Source of the DNA: Goniomonas avonlea
Taxonomy: Eukaryota; Cryptophyceae; Goniomonadida; Goniomonadaceae
Assembly (NCBI GenBank): GCA_003573635.1
Contig: QUTJ01031728.1
Location: forward strand, 1 to 16,016
Length of the DNA: 16,016 nucleotides
Reading direction: 5' to 3'
Numbering within the stretch: position 1 is the stretch's first letter; each line of letters starts with the position of its first letter. The position numbers and the translations under genes were made by a program. Below the pieces are notes generated by a model. It had not been told where the DNA came from and did not search any database. It saw only the letters and a program-made list of their open reading frames with translations. This document shows positions 15,865 to 16,016 of this stretch, in pieces.

Positions 15865-16016
15865 GTCGATTCAGTGCTTATGTGATGGCGATGTGTGGCC
15901 TCCGCGGCTCGTGTATGGCTGGGAGTCTGTCTCCTGTGGTTGCAGACACTCACTGTGGAGTTTTGTTAAAGCAAACTCTCCCTCCCTCTCCCCCCCTCTC
16001 CCCTTCTCGATCTCTC
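15865..16016 (+). other. Window end: candidate terminal exons of the giant gene
   Basis: Two acceptors in phase 0 with exon 41 lead to very short terminal exons. At 15865 the added residues are VDSVLM and then TGA (15883-15885). At 15946 they are TLTVEFC and then TAA (15967-15969). Either could end the protein, or the true next exon lies past 16016. The sequence does not decide. Confidence 0.35.

Noticed and set aside
15662-15953. Minus-strand Arg/Glu-rich open frames at the window end
   Set aside because: They are the CT/CA microsatellites read in reverse.

Overview
This is a eukaryotic nuclear window. Coding segments are interrupted by many GT-AG introns, often only 43-54 bases long, and non-coding stretches are full of CT, TG, CA, poly-C and ATATCT simple repeats. 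No bacterial operon, rRNA, tRNA, CRISPR array or transposase was seen. A protein built on a dynein-type stalk suggests a lineage with microtubule motors, probably a flagellated unicellular eukaryote. Choanoflagellates or another intron-rich, fairly GC-rich protist would fit, but the sequence alone does not settle the group.

Layout. (1) 1-244: nothing supported. (2) 245-890, minus strand: a four-exon gene for a 159-residue single-pass membrane protein, not recognised as a known family. (3) 891-1068: a 178-base divergent gap, presumably a shared promoter. (4) 1069 to about 2315, plus strand: a gene for a roughly 300-residue protein made almost entirely of a dynein heavy chain stalk and microtubule-binding-domain-like region, with no AAA+ motor. 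(5) 2316-3391: intergenic, with a degenerate tandem repeat (2439-2900) and an imperfect duplication (3076-3209).

(6) 3392 to at least 15587, plus strand: one very large gene. I could join 41 exons with every splice phase agreeing, giving 2,144 codons without a stop. The product starts with a signal peptide and then runs kelch propeller 1, laminin-G-like (LamG) domain 1, kelch propeller 2, LamG 2, a first BNR/sialidase-type repeat region, LamG 3, and a second BNR/Asp-box region. It looks like a giant secreted or surface-exposed lectin/adhesin-like protein. Its 3' end is not resolved: two small candidate terminal exons lie at 15865 and 15946, or the gene runs on past the window.

Introns of this gene lengthen toward the 3' end and carry the notable non-coding structure: a 40-base alternating purine-pyrimidine tract, a G-rich polypurine intron, a C-rich/G-rich intron, an ATATCT microsatellite next to a perfect 30-base duplication, degenerate minisatellites, an 11-base inverted repeat, and a duplication that copies the last splice donor. 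Nothing suggests the three genes act together, beyond the first two sharing a promoter region.
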